This document shows, one piece after another, positions 18,496 to 26,970 of a DNA stretch of 42,500 bases. Source of the DNA: Symbiodinium natans (Eukaryota > Sar > Dinophyceae > Suessiales > Symbiodiniaceae); the NCBI GenBank assembly GCA_905221605.1, contig CAJNDS010002114.1, forward strand, positions 144,132 through 186,631, written 5' to 3'. Positions within the stretch are counted from its first letter, which is position 1, and every line of letters begins with the position of its first letter. A program made the position numbers and the translations under genes. The notes under the pieces are model-generated. The model saw only the letters and a program-made list of their open reading frames with translations. It was not told the DNA's origin and ran no database searches.

Positions 18496-18582
18496 AGGGC
18501 GCCTCATCTCTCTGCCCAGTGCTGCGTCGCCGCAGCCGAGATCCACGATCTTCCAAGGCCTCTTCTCATGACTTGGAGGGGC
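18496..18582 (-). CDS. Candidate exon M2, SAM-binding motif I
   Basis: 87 nt, 29 codons on the minus strand, CTAGCTAG|GCCCCT to CGCCCT|GTAGGG. Reads EKRPWKIVDLGCGDAALGRE then MRRP. VDLGCGDAALG is a clear motif I (SAM-binding glycine loop), and the GCGDA form is characteristic of Rrp8-like methyltransferases. An earlier AG would add an in-frame TAG, which fixes the acceptor. Flanked by CCCTAAA (left) and TTTAGGG (right). This is the anchor for the whole gene. Confidence 0.75.
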
Positions 18583-18589
18583 CTAGCTA

Positions 18590-18790
18590 GGGTTTAGGGT
18601 TTAGGGTTTAGGGTTTAGGGTTTAGGGTTTAGGGTTTAGGGTTTAGGGTTTAGGGTTTAGGGTTTGGGGTTTAAGGGTTTAGGGTTTAGGGTTTAGGGTT
18701 TAGGGTTTAGGGTTTAGGGTTTAGGGTTTAGGGTTTAGGGTTTAGGGGTTTAAGGGTTTAGGGGTCTAAGGGTTCAGGGTTTAGGGTTGA
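18590..18790 (+). repeat. TTTAGGG tract
   Basis: About 25 units with rare variants, immediately upstream (coding sense) of exon M2, so its intron ends in CCCTAAACCCTAG. Confidence 0.9.
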
Positions 18791-18861
18791 GGGTTTCAGG
18801 GGGGACATAGCTAAGGTGTAGGGTGCAGGGGGTTGGTTTCGGGGCTTAGGGTTTAAGGCTT

Positions 18862-18922
18862 AAGGGCTTACAGGGCTTACAGGGCCTACAGGGCTTACAG
18901 GGCTTACAGGGCTTGCATGGCT
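18862..18922 (+). repeat. CTTACAGGG array
   Basis: Six units of CTTACAGGG (one CCTACAGGG), a 9-bp variant of the telomere word. Confidence 0.75.
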
Positions 18923-19066
18923 TATAGGGCCCAGGGTTTCAGGGGCTCAAGGGCCTAGGGCTCCCAAACCCTGAACCCTGACCCTAAACCCTAAACCCTA
19001 AACCCTAAACCCTAAACCCCCCTGGACCCTGAACCCGAAATCCCCAAAACGACCCGCTCCTGCTAC

Positions 19067-19139
19067 CTTCCTCGGCGTGCAGCCGCTCCAAGAAGTCCGC
19101 CGTCTCCAGACAGACCTCGAAGATTGAGGTCTTTGGGGT
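19067..19139 (-). CDS. Candidate exon M1
   Basis: 73 nt on the minus strand, CCGGGAAG|ACCCCA to GAGGAAG|GTAGCA. Reads TPKTSIFEVCLETADFLERL then HAEE. With the GT donor one base is left over and M2 starts in phase 0; the adjacent GAG|GAAGG would keep phase with a GA donor. Left CCCTAAA, right TTTAGGG. Probably upstream of the SAM domain in the same gene, but the join is uncertain. An alanine-rich open minus segment at 19655-19735 may be a further 5' exon. Confidence 0.5.
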
Positions 19140-19267
19140 CTTCCCGGCTTCAGGGTTCGGGTTTAGGGTTTAGGGTTTAGGGTTTAGGGTTTAGGGTCGT
19201 GCTTTAGGGCGTCTTGGGTTTAGGGCTTGCAGGTTGTTTCGGGTCTTGGGGAAAGCCAATCGGCCAC

Positions 19268-19375
19268 CATGGCCCTTAAAACCCTCCGAAAAACATTCCT
19301 GAATATGATCCTCCTAGAACCAGTAAAGAAAAATGTAAAATGTCCCAAGGGCCTACTGAGTTTAGTAGGCTGGTG
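19268..19375. repeat. Dispersed repeat, family E copy 1
   Basis: ATGGCCCTTAAAACCCTCCG, TTCCTGAATATGATCCTCCT and AAATGTCCCAAGGGCCTA correspond to 21912-22012 (ATGGCCCTCAAAAACCCCCC etc.). Open frames across it are incidental. Confidence 0.55.
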
Positions 19376-19574
19376 TTCATGTCTCAGGGATGTGTTGGAG
19401 CACGTTGCTTTGAAACACAATTTGGGGGGGGGGGGGGGTCGTTGCCATGCTTTCATGGGTTTCGGGCTCGACGAAGCCCCTGAACCCTACATCCCAACAA
19501 ATTTTGGGGTCTGGGGCTAGGGCATTACCGCGATTAAGGGTTCAAGAATAGTAATACGTCCTGGAGGTGGCCTC

Positions 19575-19648
19575 ACCCTAAACCCTAAACCCTACACCCT
19601 AAACCCTAAACCCTAAGCCCTAAACCCTAAACCCTAAACCCTAAACCC
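19575..19648 (-). repeat. CCCTAAA tract
   Basis: About ten units between family E copy 1 and the 3' flank of the ankyrin gene. Confidence 0.8.
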
Positions 19649-20001
19649 TAGGACAGAACGACGAAGCCCCAGAGCAAGATTTCGGGCATTTGCCGAGGCA
19701 TCGCCTGCTTTTGCACTGTGCTGGCAAGTCAGCTTCCCCACCGTGCAGCAAGCCGTTCAATCCGTTCAAATGTCTCAAGTACCATGCACCCCTTCAGCCC
19801 GACACTTTTGGTCGAAGTTTGTGAAGGTGTTGTCCAATGCTGTGCTGTGATCGAAGCAGCCAGTCTTCAATGTCAGGCGGCTTGGAACAGCAAGTGCTCA
19901 ACTTGAGCATGACCCTGTTCCCTAACTGAACTTGGAACCCTAGCAAAAATCATAATCTTAGCTGTTTCTGAGGAATGATAATACCCGAAAAATAGAAATT
20001 A

Positions 20002-20374
20002 TTCCCAAGTATCTCTAAGGTTCAATGGGAATGCCAATGCCGAAGCGGTCTTGCCATTGCTTTGGGCCAAATACACCAAATGCACCGTGCCAGTGTGGAC
20101 ACTCGGAGCTGTTGCCCTCAAAGCTGTGTTACCGATGTTGTCGGCCAAGTCGAGGTGAGCACTGCCCTTAAGCAACAGACGCACGACCTCAACGCACCCC
20201 GACTGAGGCGCTACCAGGAAAGGTGCGACGGCGCGGCTAGCGGCCAAGTTGATGTAAGCGCCGGACTCGAGCCATAACAGCACTGTCTCGGACTGGATGA
20301 TCTGTGATGCGGCCATCAGTGCTGTGGTACCGAAGCCGTCGGCCAAGCCGATGTGAGCACCAGGCTCAAGCAAC
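20002..20374 (-). CDS. UBL-ankyrin gene, last ankyrin block and stop
   Basis: Minus-strand ankyrin repeats, diverged: GAHIGLADGFGTTALMAAS, then a VEVVRLLLKGSAHLDLAD unit and NIGNTAL. The frame ends in LRDTWE and TAA at 20001-19999, where sequence of dispersed element family F begins (about 20023), so the C-terminus is replaced by repeat DNA. Joined to the block above across a telomeric tract (20375-20425). A GT donor (GAGGTT|GTGATT) and a GAG|CCTGGT acceptor would keep the frame. Confidence 0.55.
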
Positions 20375-20425
20375 CCTAAACCCTAAACCCTAAACCCTAA
20401 ACCCTACACCCTAAACCCTAAATCA
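20375..20425 (-). repeat. CCCTAAA tract inside the ankyrin gene
   Basis: Seven units replacing about four codons of a VVRLLLEAG motif. Read through, it gives an in-frame TAG. Either an intron or an insertion. Confidence 0.8.
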
Positions 20426-21121
20426 CAACCTCAACGTGGCCGCTCCGTGATGCTGCCATCAGAGCAGCGAAGCCGTCGCTCGTGCCCAAGTCGATGCGAG
20501 CATTCGCCTCAAGCCACAGGCGCAGGATGTCAACGTGTCCCCCCGGCAATGCCGGCGTCAGAGATGTGACGCCATCGTTAGCAGCCAAGTTGATGTCAGT
20601 ACCAGCCTCAAGCAACAACCGCACGACCGCAACGTGACCCGCCTGAGATGCCAGCATCAGAGACGTGTCGCCAGCATTGTTGGCCACGTCGACGTGAGTA
20701 CCAGCCTCGACCAACAACCGCACAACCTCAATGTGACCATTGCCCGATGCCATCATCAGAGCTGTGCCACCTTCGTCGTGGGCCATGTCAGCGTGAGCAT
20801 TCGCCACAAGCAACAAGCGCACGACCTCCCTGTGGCCGTTGTGCGATGCCATCATCAGGGCTGTGTTGCCTATGCTGTCGGCCCAGTCGACGTGATCATG
20901 AGAAGCGAGCAACAGGATCGCCCCAAGCAACAAACGCACGACCTCGATGTGTCCATTGCACGATGCCAGCATCAGAGACGTGTCACCAGCATTGTCCATG
21001 TCGATGTGAGCACCCGCCTCAAGCAACAACCGCACGACCTCCACGTGCCCCGCCTTAGATGCCAGCATCAGAGACGTGTCACCAGCATTGTTGGCCATGT
21101 CGATGTGAGTACCACGACCAC
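20426..21121 (-). CDS. UBL-ankyrin gene, central ankyrin block
   Basis: About 230 codons open on the minus strand with six to seven ankyrin repeats of consensus (D/N)xxGxTALMxASxxGHxEVVRLLLEAGAHxD, e.g. GDTSLMLASKAGHVEVVRLL. One unit has GAILLLASHDHVD in place of the usual turn, and the last (GTSDGFAALMAASRSGHVEV) is cut by the telomeric tract. Ankyrin arrays bind protein partners. Starts after CGCGCAG|TGGTCG, which joins the next block upstream in phase if a GC donor is used there. Plus-strand open frames of up to 325 codons over this region are mirror images of the repeats. Confidence 0.7.
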
Positions 21122-21441
21122 TGCGCGATCACGACCAACGCGCCCCAGATGCCCCCGCCGCGGCCCCAAGATGCAGGCGACGAGCCTCCGCAGGGCCGCT
21201 AACCCACCAGCGCTGATGATGTACCGCCGGCCGCCCAGACACCAGGCCCGGCCGGCACAGCAGCGGCTCCGACCCACCGACCCGCCAGCAACGATAAATG
21301 CTGCGAGCGGGGCCCCAGCGGGAATCACCCCCCGCAGCGCCTTGCTGACGGCCTGCTTCAGAGCACCCGCGCCGCGCAGGAAGCCCGCCCAGCGGAGGGC
21401 CCCGCCACGCCCCCAGCGTGGCACCGCCGCCAGCGACGTCC
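21122..21441 (-). other. GC-rich insert or intron in the ankyrin array
   Basis: About 320 bp that interrupts an ankyrin unit after KTGHVE. It is open on the minus strand and could encode an alternative C-terminus, with hydrophobic segments such as GVIPAGAPLAAFIVAGGSVG. A GC donor (GTGGA|GCGGAC) and a GCGCAG acceptor would remove it in phase. No telomere repeats inside. Confidence 0.45.
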
Positions 21442-21911
21442 GCTCCACGTGCCCCGTCTTAGATGCCAGCAGCAGAGACGTGTCACCAGCATTGTTGGCC
21501 ATGTCGATGTGAGTACCAGCCTCGAGCAACAACCGCAAAACCTCAGCTTGGCCGTGGTGCGATGCGCGAATCAAAGCTGTGTCACCGCGCCTGTTGGCCA
21601 AGTCGACGTGAGCACCGGCTTCAAGCAACACACGCACGACCTCAACGTAGCCCACTGCAGATGCCATCGACAGAGCTGCGGTACCGTGCCTGCAGGCCAA
21701 GTGCATGTCAGCCCTGGCCTCAAGCAACAAACGCACGACCTCGACCTGACCGCAGCGAGATGCCATCGCCAGAGCTGTGACGCCGTGGTGAGCACCGGCC
21801 TCAACCAACAAACGAACGACCTCGACCTGGCCGTAGCGAGATGCCCGTATCAGAGCCGTGCCACCATTGCCGTTGGCCAAGTCGATGTGAGCACCGGCCT
21901 CAAGCCGTAAA
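21442..21911 (-). CDS. UBL-ankyrin gene, upstream ankyrin block
   Basis: Five ankyrin repeats on the minus strand (ALIRASRYGQVEVVRLLVEA, MASRCGQVEVVRLLLEA, MASAVGYVEVVRVLLEAGAH and so on). The second unit lacks about six residues (GAHHGVTAL). Begins after ATCCTAG|TTTACGG, whose one-base start matches the two bases left by the preceding fragment at GGCAGG|GTCTAGGG. So the 167-bp segment between can be removed as a GT-AG intron without shifting the frame. Confidence 0.65.
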
Positions 21912-22031
21912 CTAGGATGGCCCTCAAAAACCCCCCTGAAATATGTTCCTCAACAAGATCCTCTTGAACCCAAGAACGGACAATGAAGAATGTCCCAACA
22001 AGGGCCTAGCAAACGTACGTATGACCTCAAC
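21912..22031. repeat. Family E copy 2 and exon-edge copy
   Basis: Dispersed repeat 21912-22012 followed by CGTATGACCTCAAC (22018-22031), a direct copy of 22093-22106 in the ankyrin exon. The telomeric tract lies exactly between the two copies. Confidence 0.6.
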
Positions 22032-22078
22032 CCCTAAACCCCAAACCCCAAACCCTAAACCCTAAACCCTAGACCCTG
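22032..22078 (-). repeat. CCCTAAA/CCCCAAA tract inside the ankyrin gene
   Basis: Six units. In coding sense GGTCTAGGGTTTAGGG, giving a GT donor directly after codons LLEAG. Confidence 0.8.
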
Positions 22079-22196
22079 CCTCAAGTAACACTCGTATGAC
22101 CTCAACGTGGCCGTTGTCAGCTGCCGCCATCAGAGCCGTGCCACCCTCGTCGTTCGCGACGTTGGGGTCGATTGGATGCTGCAGACTGGATTCAAC
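22079..22196 (-). CDS. UBL-ankyrin gene, first ankyrin repeat
   Basis: Minus strand from CCGGGAG|GTTGAATCC. Reads VESSLQHPIDPNVANDEGGT then ALMAAADNGHVEVIRVLLEA. The (V/E)E..LQ.P.DPN linker before the first repeat is what I recall from dinoflagellate UBL-ankyrin proteins. Ends at GGCAGG|GTCTAGGG. Confidence 0.65.
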
Positions 22197-22351
22197 CTCC
22201 CGGCTCTACAAATCTCATGGGTTCCCCTACTACCCCCCAAGGTTCCCCCCTGAAATAGTTATGCCTAAATAGCTTATCACAACTTAAGCCATCTTCCCGG
22301 TGTTCAAACTAACTACGATCTGCAGTGCTTCTGCAATTTTTGGATCCCGGC
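22197..22351 (-). other. 155-bp GC-AG intron
   Basis: Coding strand GTGGCTGAG|GCCGGGATCC ... AGAGCCGGGAG|GTTGAATCC. Splicing gives SVAEVESSLQ, continuous with the expected linker. Both ends carry GCCGGGA, a direct repeat like a target-site duplication. It contains no telomere repeat, an ordinary intron for comparison. Confidence 0.6.
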
Positions 22352-22530
22352 CTCAGCCACGGAGCCTGCTGATGCAGCGGAAAGTAGCTTCTCTGTTTCT
22401 GGGGCCAGGCAGTACGAAAGTAGAACGAGCTCCAGCTCCATGGGGGGAAGTCTAACTTGGCATCATCATTCAAAACCTGGCCATGGAGAAGCAGTCTTTG
22501 CCGGAAGCGCAGGGGCATCCCGTGCAGCTG
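22352..22530 (-). CDS. UBL-ankyrin gene, ubiquitin-like domain, second half (frameshifted)
   Basis: Minus strand after GAATTCAG|CTGCAC. Reads LHGMPLRFRQRLLLHGQVLN then DDAKLD, alignable to ubiquitin from the IQDKEGIPP turn through QQRLIFAGKQLED. After a C6 run (TTCCCCCCATGG) the reading must shift to give MELELVLLSYCLAPETEKLL then SAASAGSVAE. Eight instead of nine (or six) bases precede ATG. This is either a homopolymer sequencing error or a disabling mutation. Ends at GCTGAG|GCCGGG. Confidence 0.65.
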
Positions 22531-22535
22531 AATTC

Positions 22536-22629
22536 GGGTTTAGGGTTTAGGGTTTAGGGTTTAGGGTTTAGGGTTTTGGGTTTAGGGTTTAGGGTTTAGG
22601 GTTTAGGGTTCAGGGTTTAGGGTTTAGGG
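22536..22629 (+). repeat. TTTAGGG tract splitting the ubiquitin-like domain
   Basis: 13 units. By comparison with ubiquitin, about eight residues (the part equivalent to TIENVKAK) are missing where the tract sits. Confidence 0.85.
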
Positions 22630-22694
22630 CTCAACTCGTCCTGCTGGGGCACTTTCGCCAACTCTTCCCCTGAGAGCAGCCTGACACAAAGCAT
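22630..22694 (-). CDS. UBL-ankyrin gene, first exon with start codon
   Basis: Minus strand ATG at 22694: MLCVRLLSGEELAKVPQQDE then L, matching the first two strands of ubiquitin-like domains and the MLxVRLLSGEEL start I remember for this family. The frame meets the telomeric tract at GAGTTGAG|CCCTAAA. Possible donors are GTTGA|GCCCTAA (GC) or an upstream GA; none keeps phase with the next exon unambiguously. Confidence 0.6.
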
Positions 22695-23179
22695 TGCCAA
22701 GCACACCGTGGAACGCGATGGGCTAAGGCACGTCTGTCAAGCCACGATGCTGCACGTGTTGGGCATGCGGAGGTTTTGGCTTTAAAACAAAAAAACTTCC
22801 ATTTTCATAGGCTGCCAATCATGAGTTTGGGGTCAAGGCATCTGATCTAGGGTAGAGGGTGCTGCACCTGAAACACCTCAACCCTCAACCCCCAAAACAC
22901 CTCAACCCTAATCACAAACTTTGAAGAAGGCCCTAAACCCTAAACCTAAACCCTAAACACTAGGACCATACTAAGAAACCGTGTAATTTCAAGTACACGA
23001 TGGAGCTTAGAGAGCTGCCAAATGATTCAAGGAAGTGGGAGCCGGGAGACAGTCCGCAAAGAAAAACCCTCAACCCCTAAACCCCCCGTACCCTAAACCG
23101 TAAACCCGAAACCCCAAACCCCAAACCCCAAACCCTAAACCCGAAACCCTAAACCCCAAACCCTAAACCCTAAACCCAC

Positions 23180-23216
23180 CGGGGGCCTCGTTCCCCTCAC
23201 CGGCCATGCCCTCAGC
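23180..23216 (-). CDS. Candidate exon U1
   Basis: 37 nt on the minus strand, TGTGGCAG|GCTGAG to CCCCCG|GTGGGTTTAGGG. Reads AEGMAGEGNEAP. Phase 0 start fits the phase-0 end of U2. Short; function unknown. CCCTAAA left, TTTAGGG right. Confidence 0.35.
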
Positions 23217-23924
23217 CTGCCACAAAATGGGCTTCTAAGGGTTGAAAATCGGGCTAATTGGGTTTTGGGGTAATTGGGTTTATTAGGGTTTAGGGTTTAG
23301 GGTTTAGGGTTTAGGGTTTAGGGTTTAGGGTTTAGGGTGTAGAGTTTAGCGGGGTCTGTTGGGTTTTGGGTTAATTGGGTTAGAGGGTTTGGGGTTAATC
23401 GGGGTTAAGAGGGTTCAGAGTTGAGTGGGTTTCGGTTTTAGGTTTCAGGAGCGCACAAGACACATAGCTGAGAGCGCGATGCTCATGTCCGACGGCGCCA
23501 AAAACCTTTCAGTCGCGAGTGAACTCCTGGCGGTGTTACGTGTGCTCTGCCCATGCGAGACGCTAATCTTGCTTAATCATTGACACGCCGGGTGAAGCCC
23601 ACGCCTAGGCGGCACAGTTGTTGGAGCTTCCGACATTAGGGGTACCTTGTTGGGGCCTAAACCCCAAACCCCAAACCCTAAACCCCAAACCCTAAGCCCT
23701 TCCATCACCTCGCCCACCAGGGTCCGCCCAATTTACACCAACATTTTAGGGGAAGACATTGAAAACTTGCCATGTTCCCTGTTAAGGAATAGGGTTTAGA
23801 GTTTAGGGTGGGATTATAATGGGGGCCCTAAGGCCCCAAATCCGAAACCCCAAACCCTTACCCCTAAACCCGAAGCCTTAACCGGAAACCCCAAACCCTA
23901 ACCCGAAACACCGAACCCTAAACC

Positions 23925-24070
23925 CTCCTAAATCCCTAAACTCCCTAAACCCTACGTAAACCCTAAATCCCTAAACTCCCTAAACCCCTAAACCCTCCTA
24001 AATCCCTAAACTCCCTAAACCCTAAACCCGAAACCCTAAACCCTAAATCCCTAAACTCCCTAAACCCTAC
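23925..24070 (-). repeat. Higher-order CCCTAAATCCCTAAACT repeat
   Basis: Four copies of CCTAAATCCCTAAACTCC separated by CCTAAACCC, a compound unit of about 38-45 bp made of telomere words. Confidence 0.7.
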
Positions 24071-24101
24071 ATCCCAAACACAAAAAAAAGCAACTCCTGG
24101 C

Positions 24102-24179
24102 CTTCGCGGCCTCCGTGTAGGCCGGCAGCAGCTCCGGCCGCTTCGTGACGGTGTCGAAGAACTCCTCCCGAAGAAGAGG
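24102..24179 (-). CDS. Candidate exon U2
   Basis: 78 nt, 26 codons on the minus strand, CTCGGGAG|CCTCTT to GCGAAG|GCCAGG (GC donor). Reads REEFFDTVTKRPELLPAYTE then AAK. Strongly protein-like helical sequence, family not recognised. Phase 0 on both sides, in register with U3 and U1. Left flank degenerate CCCTAAA, right flank TTTAGGG. Confidence 0.6.
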
Positions 24180-24187
24180 CTCCCGAG

Positions 24188-24296
24188 GGTTTAGGGTTTA
24201 GGGTTTAGGGTTTGGGGTTTAGGGTTTAGGGTTTAGGGTTTGGGGTTTAGGGTTTAGGGTTTAGGGTTTAGGGTTTAGGGTTTAGGGTTTAGGGTT
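24188..24296 (+). repeat. TTTAGGG tract
   Basis: 15 units including two TTTGGGG variants, touching the acceptor side of exon U2. Confidence 0.85.
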
Positions 24297-24368
24297 CCCT
24301 TTCATGACTGAAGGGGGTGGAGGTCGGAGGCTTCAAGCCCTAAACCCTAAACCCGAAACCCCAAACCC

Positions 24369-24417
24369 TAAGCCCTAAGCCCTAAGCCCTAAGCCCTAAG
24401 CCCTAAGCCCTAAACCC
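24369..24417 (-). repeat. CCCTAAG array
   Basis: Seven CCCTAAG units in a CCCTAAA background; a locally amplified variant. Confidence 0.8.
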
Positions 24418-24457
24418 TAAGCCCCAAACCCTAAACCCTAAACCCGAGACCCTACAC

Positions 24458-24542
24458 TCGGACCAACGCTTCCTCGGCATCCATGCTCTTCATCCAAGCG
24501 TGCCACGTGGCCACGCAGCTTGGGAGGTTCTTCTTTGAGAGC
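24458..24542 (-). CDS. Candidate exon U3
   Basis: 85 nt on the minus strand, CCTGCCAG|GCTCTC to GTCCGA|GTGTAGGG. Reads LSKKNLPSCVATWHAWMKSM then DAEEALVR. Its acceptor edge recurs twice upstream (24648-24690 and 24757-24790), which supports the boundary. In phase with U2. No family recognised. Confidence 0.6.
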
Positions 24543-25140
24543 CTGGCAGGTTTCGAGTTTATGAAGTTGAGGGCTTAGGGTTTAGGGTTTATAAAGGTCA
24601 GGGTTTAGGGTTTCGGGTTTAGGGTAACAGGCTTAGGACAGGGGTATTGGCTTCTTTGAGAGCCTGGGGGGTTTCGGGTTTATATGGTTTAGAATAGGGG
24701 TTATACTGGGGGGTTTATGATAACAGGGTGTACAATAGGGCTTCTGAACAAGATTGTCTTCCTTGAGAGCCTGGGAGGTTTCGGGTTTAGTAGGGTGACA
24801 GGCTTTATAATCGGGTTTATGACAGGCTTAGGTTCTTCTTTCAGCCCTTATATACTGCTTTTATACCCTATGCAACGCAAGGGCCCATACTTCAGAACCC
24901 TTTCAAGAAGGCAAGGAACCATATTCAGGGCCCATATAACCACCCATACATGGAGGCTCAATGCGTGCTGTTTGAAAGGAATTTGGACAACCTGTTTCTG
25001 GGAGAGAGGCAAGACAGAGGGCCCTTGCCGAGCACGAGACCCGCCAAACACTCAGGGGATCGTAACCTAAACCCTAAACCCTAAACCCTAAACCCCAAAC
25101 CCCAAACCCTAAACCCCAAACCCCAAACCCCAAACCCTAA
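24543..25140. other. Intron-like region with acceptor copies and CCCTAAA tract
   Basis: TTTAGGG-like words to 24640, two copies of the U3 exon edge, then about 250 bp with TTATATACTGCTTTTATACC and AACCACCCATACATGG, which resembles 40770-40890 (CATATA(A/G)CCACCCATG). CCCTAAA/CCCCAAA tract at 25066-25145. The plus open frame at 24717-25070 is not supported. Confidence 0.5.
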
Positions 25141-25348
25141 ACCCTTACCCCCCCCTCAAGGTTGCCCGACTTCTTAGGCTTGATTGCCCTTATGGTATCC
25201 TCAACTACGACCTGGTAGGAGGGGCTATTTTCATAGGAATCTACTTGGAGGTTTATTAACCACTTACAACTGCACTTATCAACCACTTATAAGCCCCTTA
25301 AGTGCCCTAGTATGGTCATCAGTACGGTTAAAAGTTCGGTTCTAATTT

Positions 25349-25436
25349 GGTTCCCAAAATAGAGATACCCTGTTGGAGTGTTTTTTTTTAAAGAGTTTTG
25401 GGGGCATATTAAGGGTACCCCTTCTGGGAAATACCC
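25349..25436. mobile_element. Family D MITE copy
   Basis: GGTTCCCAAAATAGAGATACCC and AAGGGTACCCCTTCTGGGAA; inverted ends as at 15221-15330. Confidence 0.45.
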
Positions 25437-25844
25437 ATGTAGGGTGTAGTGAGGTTGAAAAACGGCCCTAGCCCCTAACCCCCCTTCAGGGCTTAGGGTA
25501 TAGGGAGCCTCCAGCGGTTCCCGCGCCACGGCCGGTCGGCCCCCGCAGCCTTGGTGGGGCGCGGGGCCTGCATAGACGGACGAGATGCTATGCTAGGGCT
25601 TGGTTTCAGGTTCAAAACTCGTGATAGATGGGAGTGTGGGACATAAAGAGTCACTGTCCCTGTGTCTGGACACGACTTTATCTGGGCCTCCTATAACCCG
25701 AGTTATCGCTGCACGTGAAGCCCGAGCTGTTTTACCTTCATACCTTGTGGCACAGTGACATTCCCTGAACAAGATGCGCGCGGATATGCAGTCGGGACCG
25801 CATGGCAAAGCTCACCCAGCGCACTGACACCCGCGGACACACAG

Positions 25845-26082
25845 ACAGACGGACGACAGACAGACAGACCGACCGACAGACAGACAGACACAGAGACACA
25901 CAGACACGGAGACACAGACACACAGAGACACAGGGACAGAGAGACAGAGAGACAGAGAGACAGAGAGACAGAGAGACAGAGAGACACAGAGACACAGAGA
26001 AACAGAGACACAGAGACACAGAGACAGAGAGACACAGAGACACAGAGACACAGAGACACAGAGACACACACACACACACAAC
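25845..26082. repeat. GACA / GAGACACA microsatellite
   Basis: Starts as (CAGA)n, continues as (GAGACA)n and GAGACACAGA units and ends in (CA)n. It is free of stops in several frames, which explains four long overlapping open frames of Arg/Asp/Thr/Glu or Cys/Leu/Ser/Val; none is a gene. Confidence 0.9.
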
Positions 26083-26394
26083 TCAGAGACTCGCAAAACC
26101 TCTGCGCCCCAGGTGTATCGTTTCAGCGGAAATGAGATTTCTTGCCCTAAGCCCCGAACTTTCGTCCTCTTCGGGGTTTAGGGTTTAGGGCTTCGGTTTA
26201 GGGATTAGGGCTTAGGGCTTAGGGTTAAGGTCTTAAAGTTTAAAGATCGGGGTGCGTGTCGGTTTTTGGAAACTCTGTGGGTTGAGTCCCAAACCTGGAC
26301 TCCAACCCTTCAAGCCCTGAACCCCTACATAGGGTTCCGGGTTTAGGGTGTAGGGTTTAGGGTTTAGGGTTTAGGGTTAAGGGTTTAGGTTAAC

Positions 26395-26870
26395 CTTAAA
26401 CCCCAAACCCCTAAAAACCCTCAACCCCTGCAAAGCTAAGCCCCAAGAAACCCTAAACCAAACCCTAAACCAACACACCCCTAAACCCTAAACTCCTATA
26501 CCCTAACCCCTACAAAACCCCCAAACCTTAACCCCCCAAAACCCTAAACCCGAAACCCTAAACCCTAACCCCGAAAACCATAAACCCCAAGCCCTAAACC
26601 CTAAGCCCTAAGCCCCAAACCCCCACGCCCTAAGCCCTAAACCCGAAGCCCTAAACCCTAAACCGTAAACCCCAAACCCTAAACCCTCAACCCCTAACCC
26701 TTAACCCCTAAACCCTAAACCCTAAACCCTAAACCCTAAACCCTAAACCCTAAACCCTAAACCCTAAACCCTAAACCCTAGCCCTAAACCCTAAACCCTA
26801 AGCCCCAAACCTAAACCCTAAACCCTAAACCCTAAGCCCTAAACCCTAAACCCTAGCCCTAAACCCCAAA
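26395..26870 (-). repeat. CCCTAAA tract
   Basis: Degenerate at first (26395-26695), then 11 perfect CCCTAAA units (26705-26780) and CCCTAAG/CCCTAGC variants to 26870. Confidence 0.85.
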
Positions 26871-26879
26871 CCCGTGCAC

Positions 26880-26949
26880 CTCCAGCTCGGGCTCCCGTGG
26901 CTGCGTCTTCCGCCACTTCTGGAGCGCCTGCCGCGCCTGGCTGCTGTTC
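26880..26949 (-). CDS. Candidate exon U4
   Basis: 70 nt on the minus strand, AGCCCAG|GAACAG to GCTGGAG|GTGCAC. Preferred frame NSSQARQALQKWRKTQPREP then ELE. All frames are open; another is Arg/Ser-rich (RRGRRSRSGGRRSHGSP) and matches the phase of U5 better. Left CCCTAAA, right TTTAGGG. Splice signals good, frame unsure. Confidence 0.45.
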
Positions 26950-26970
26950 CTGGGCTTGTGAGAAGTGTGG

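Noticed and set aside
20535-21910. Plus-strand frames of 105-325 codons opposite the ankyrin gene
   Set aside because: Mirror readings of the ankyrin repeats; the minus strand has the domain consensus.
25703-26188. Four overlapping long frames (Arg/Asp/Thr/Glu or Cys/Leu/Ser/Val repeats)
   Set aside because: They are translations of a GACA/GAGACACA microsatellite on both strands.
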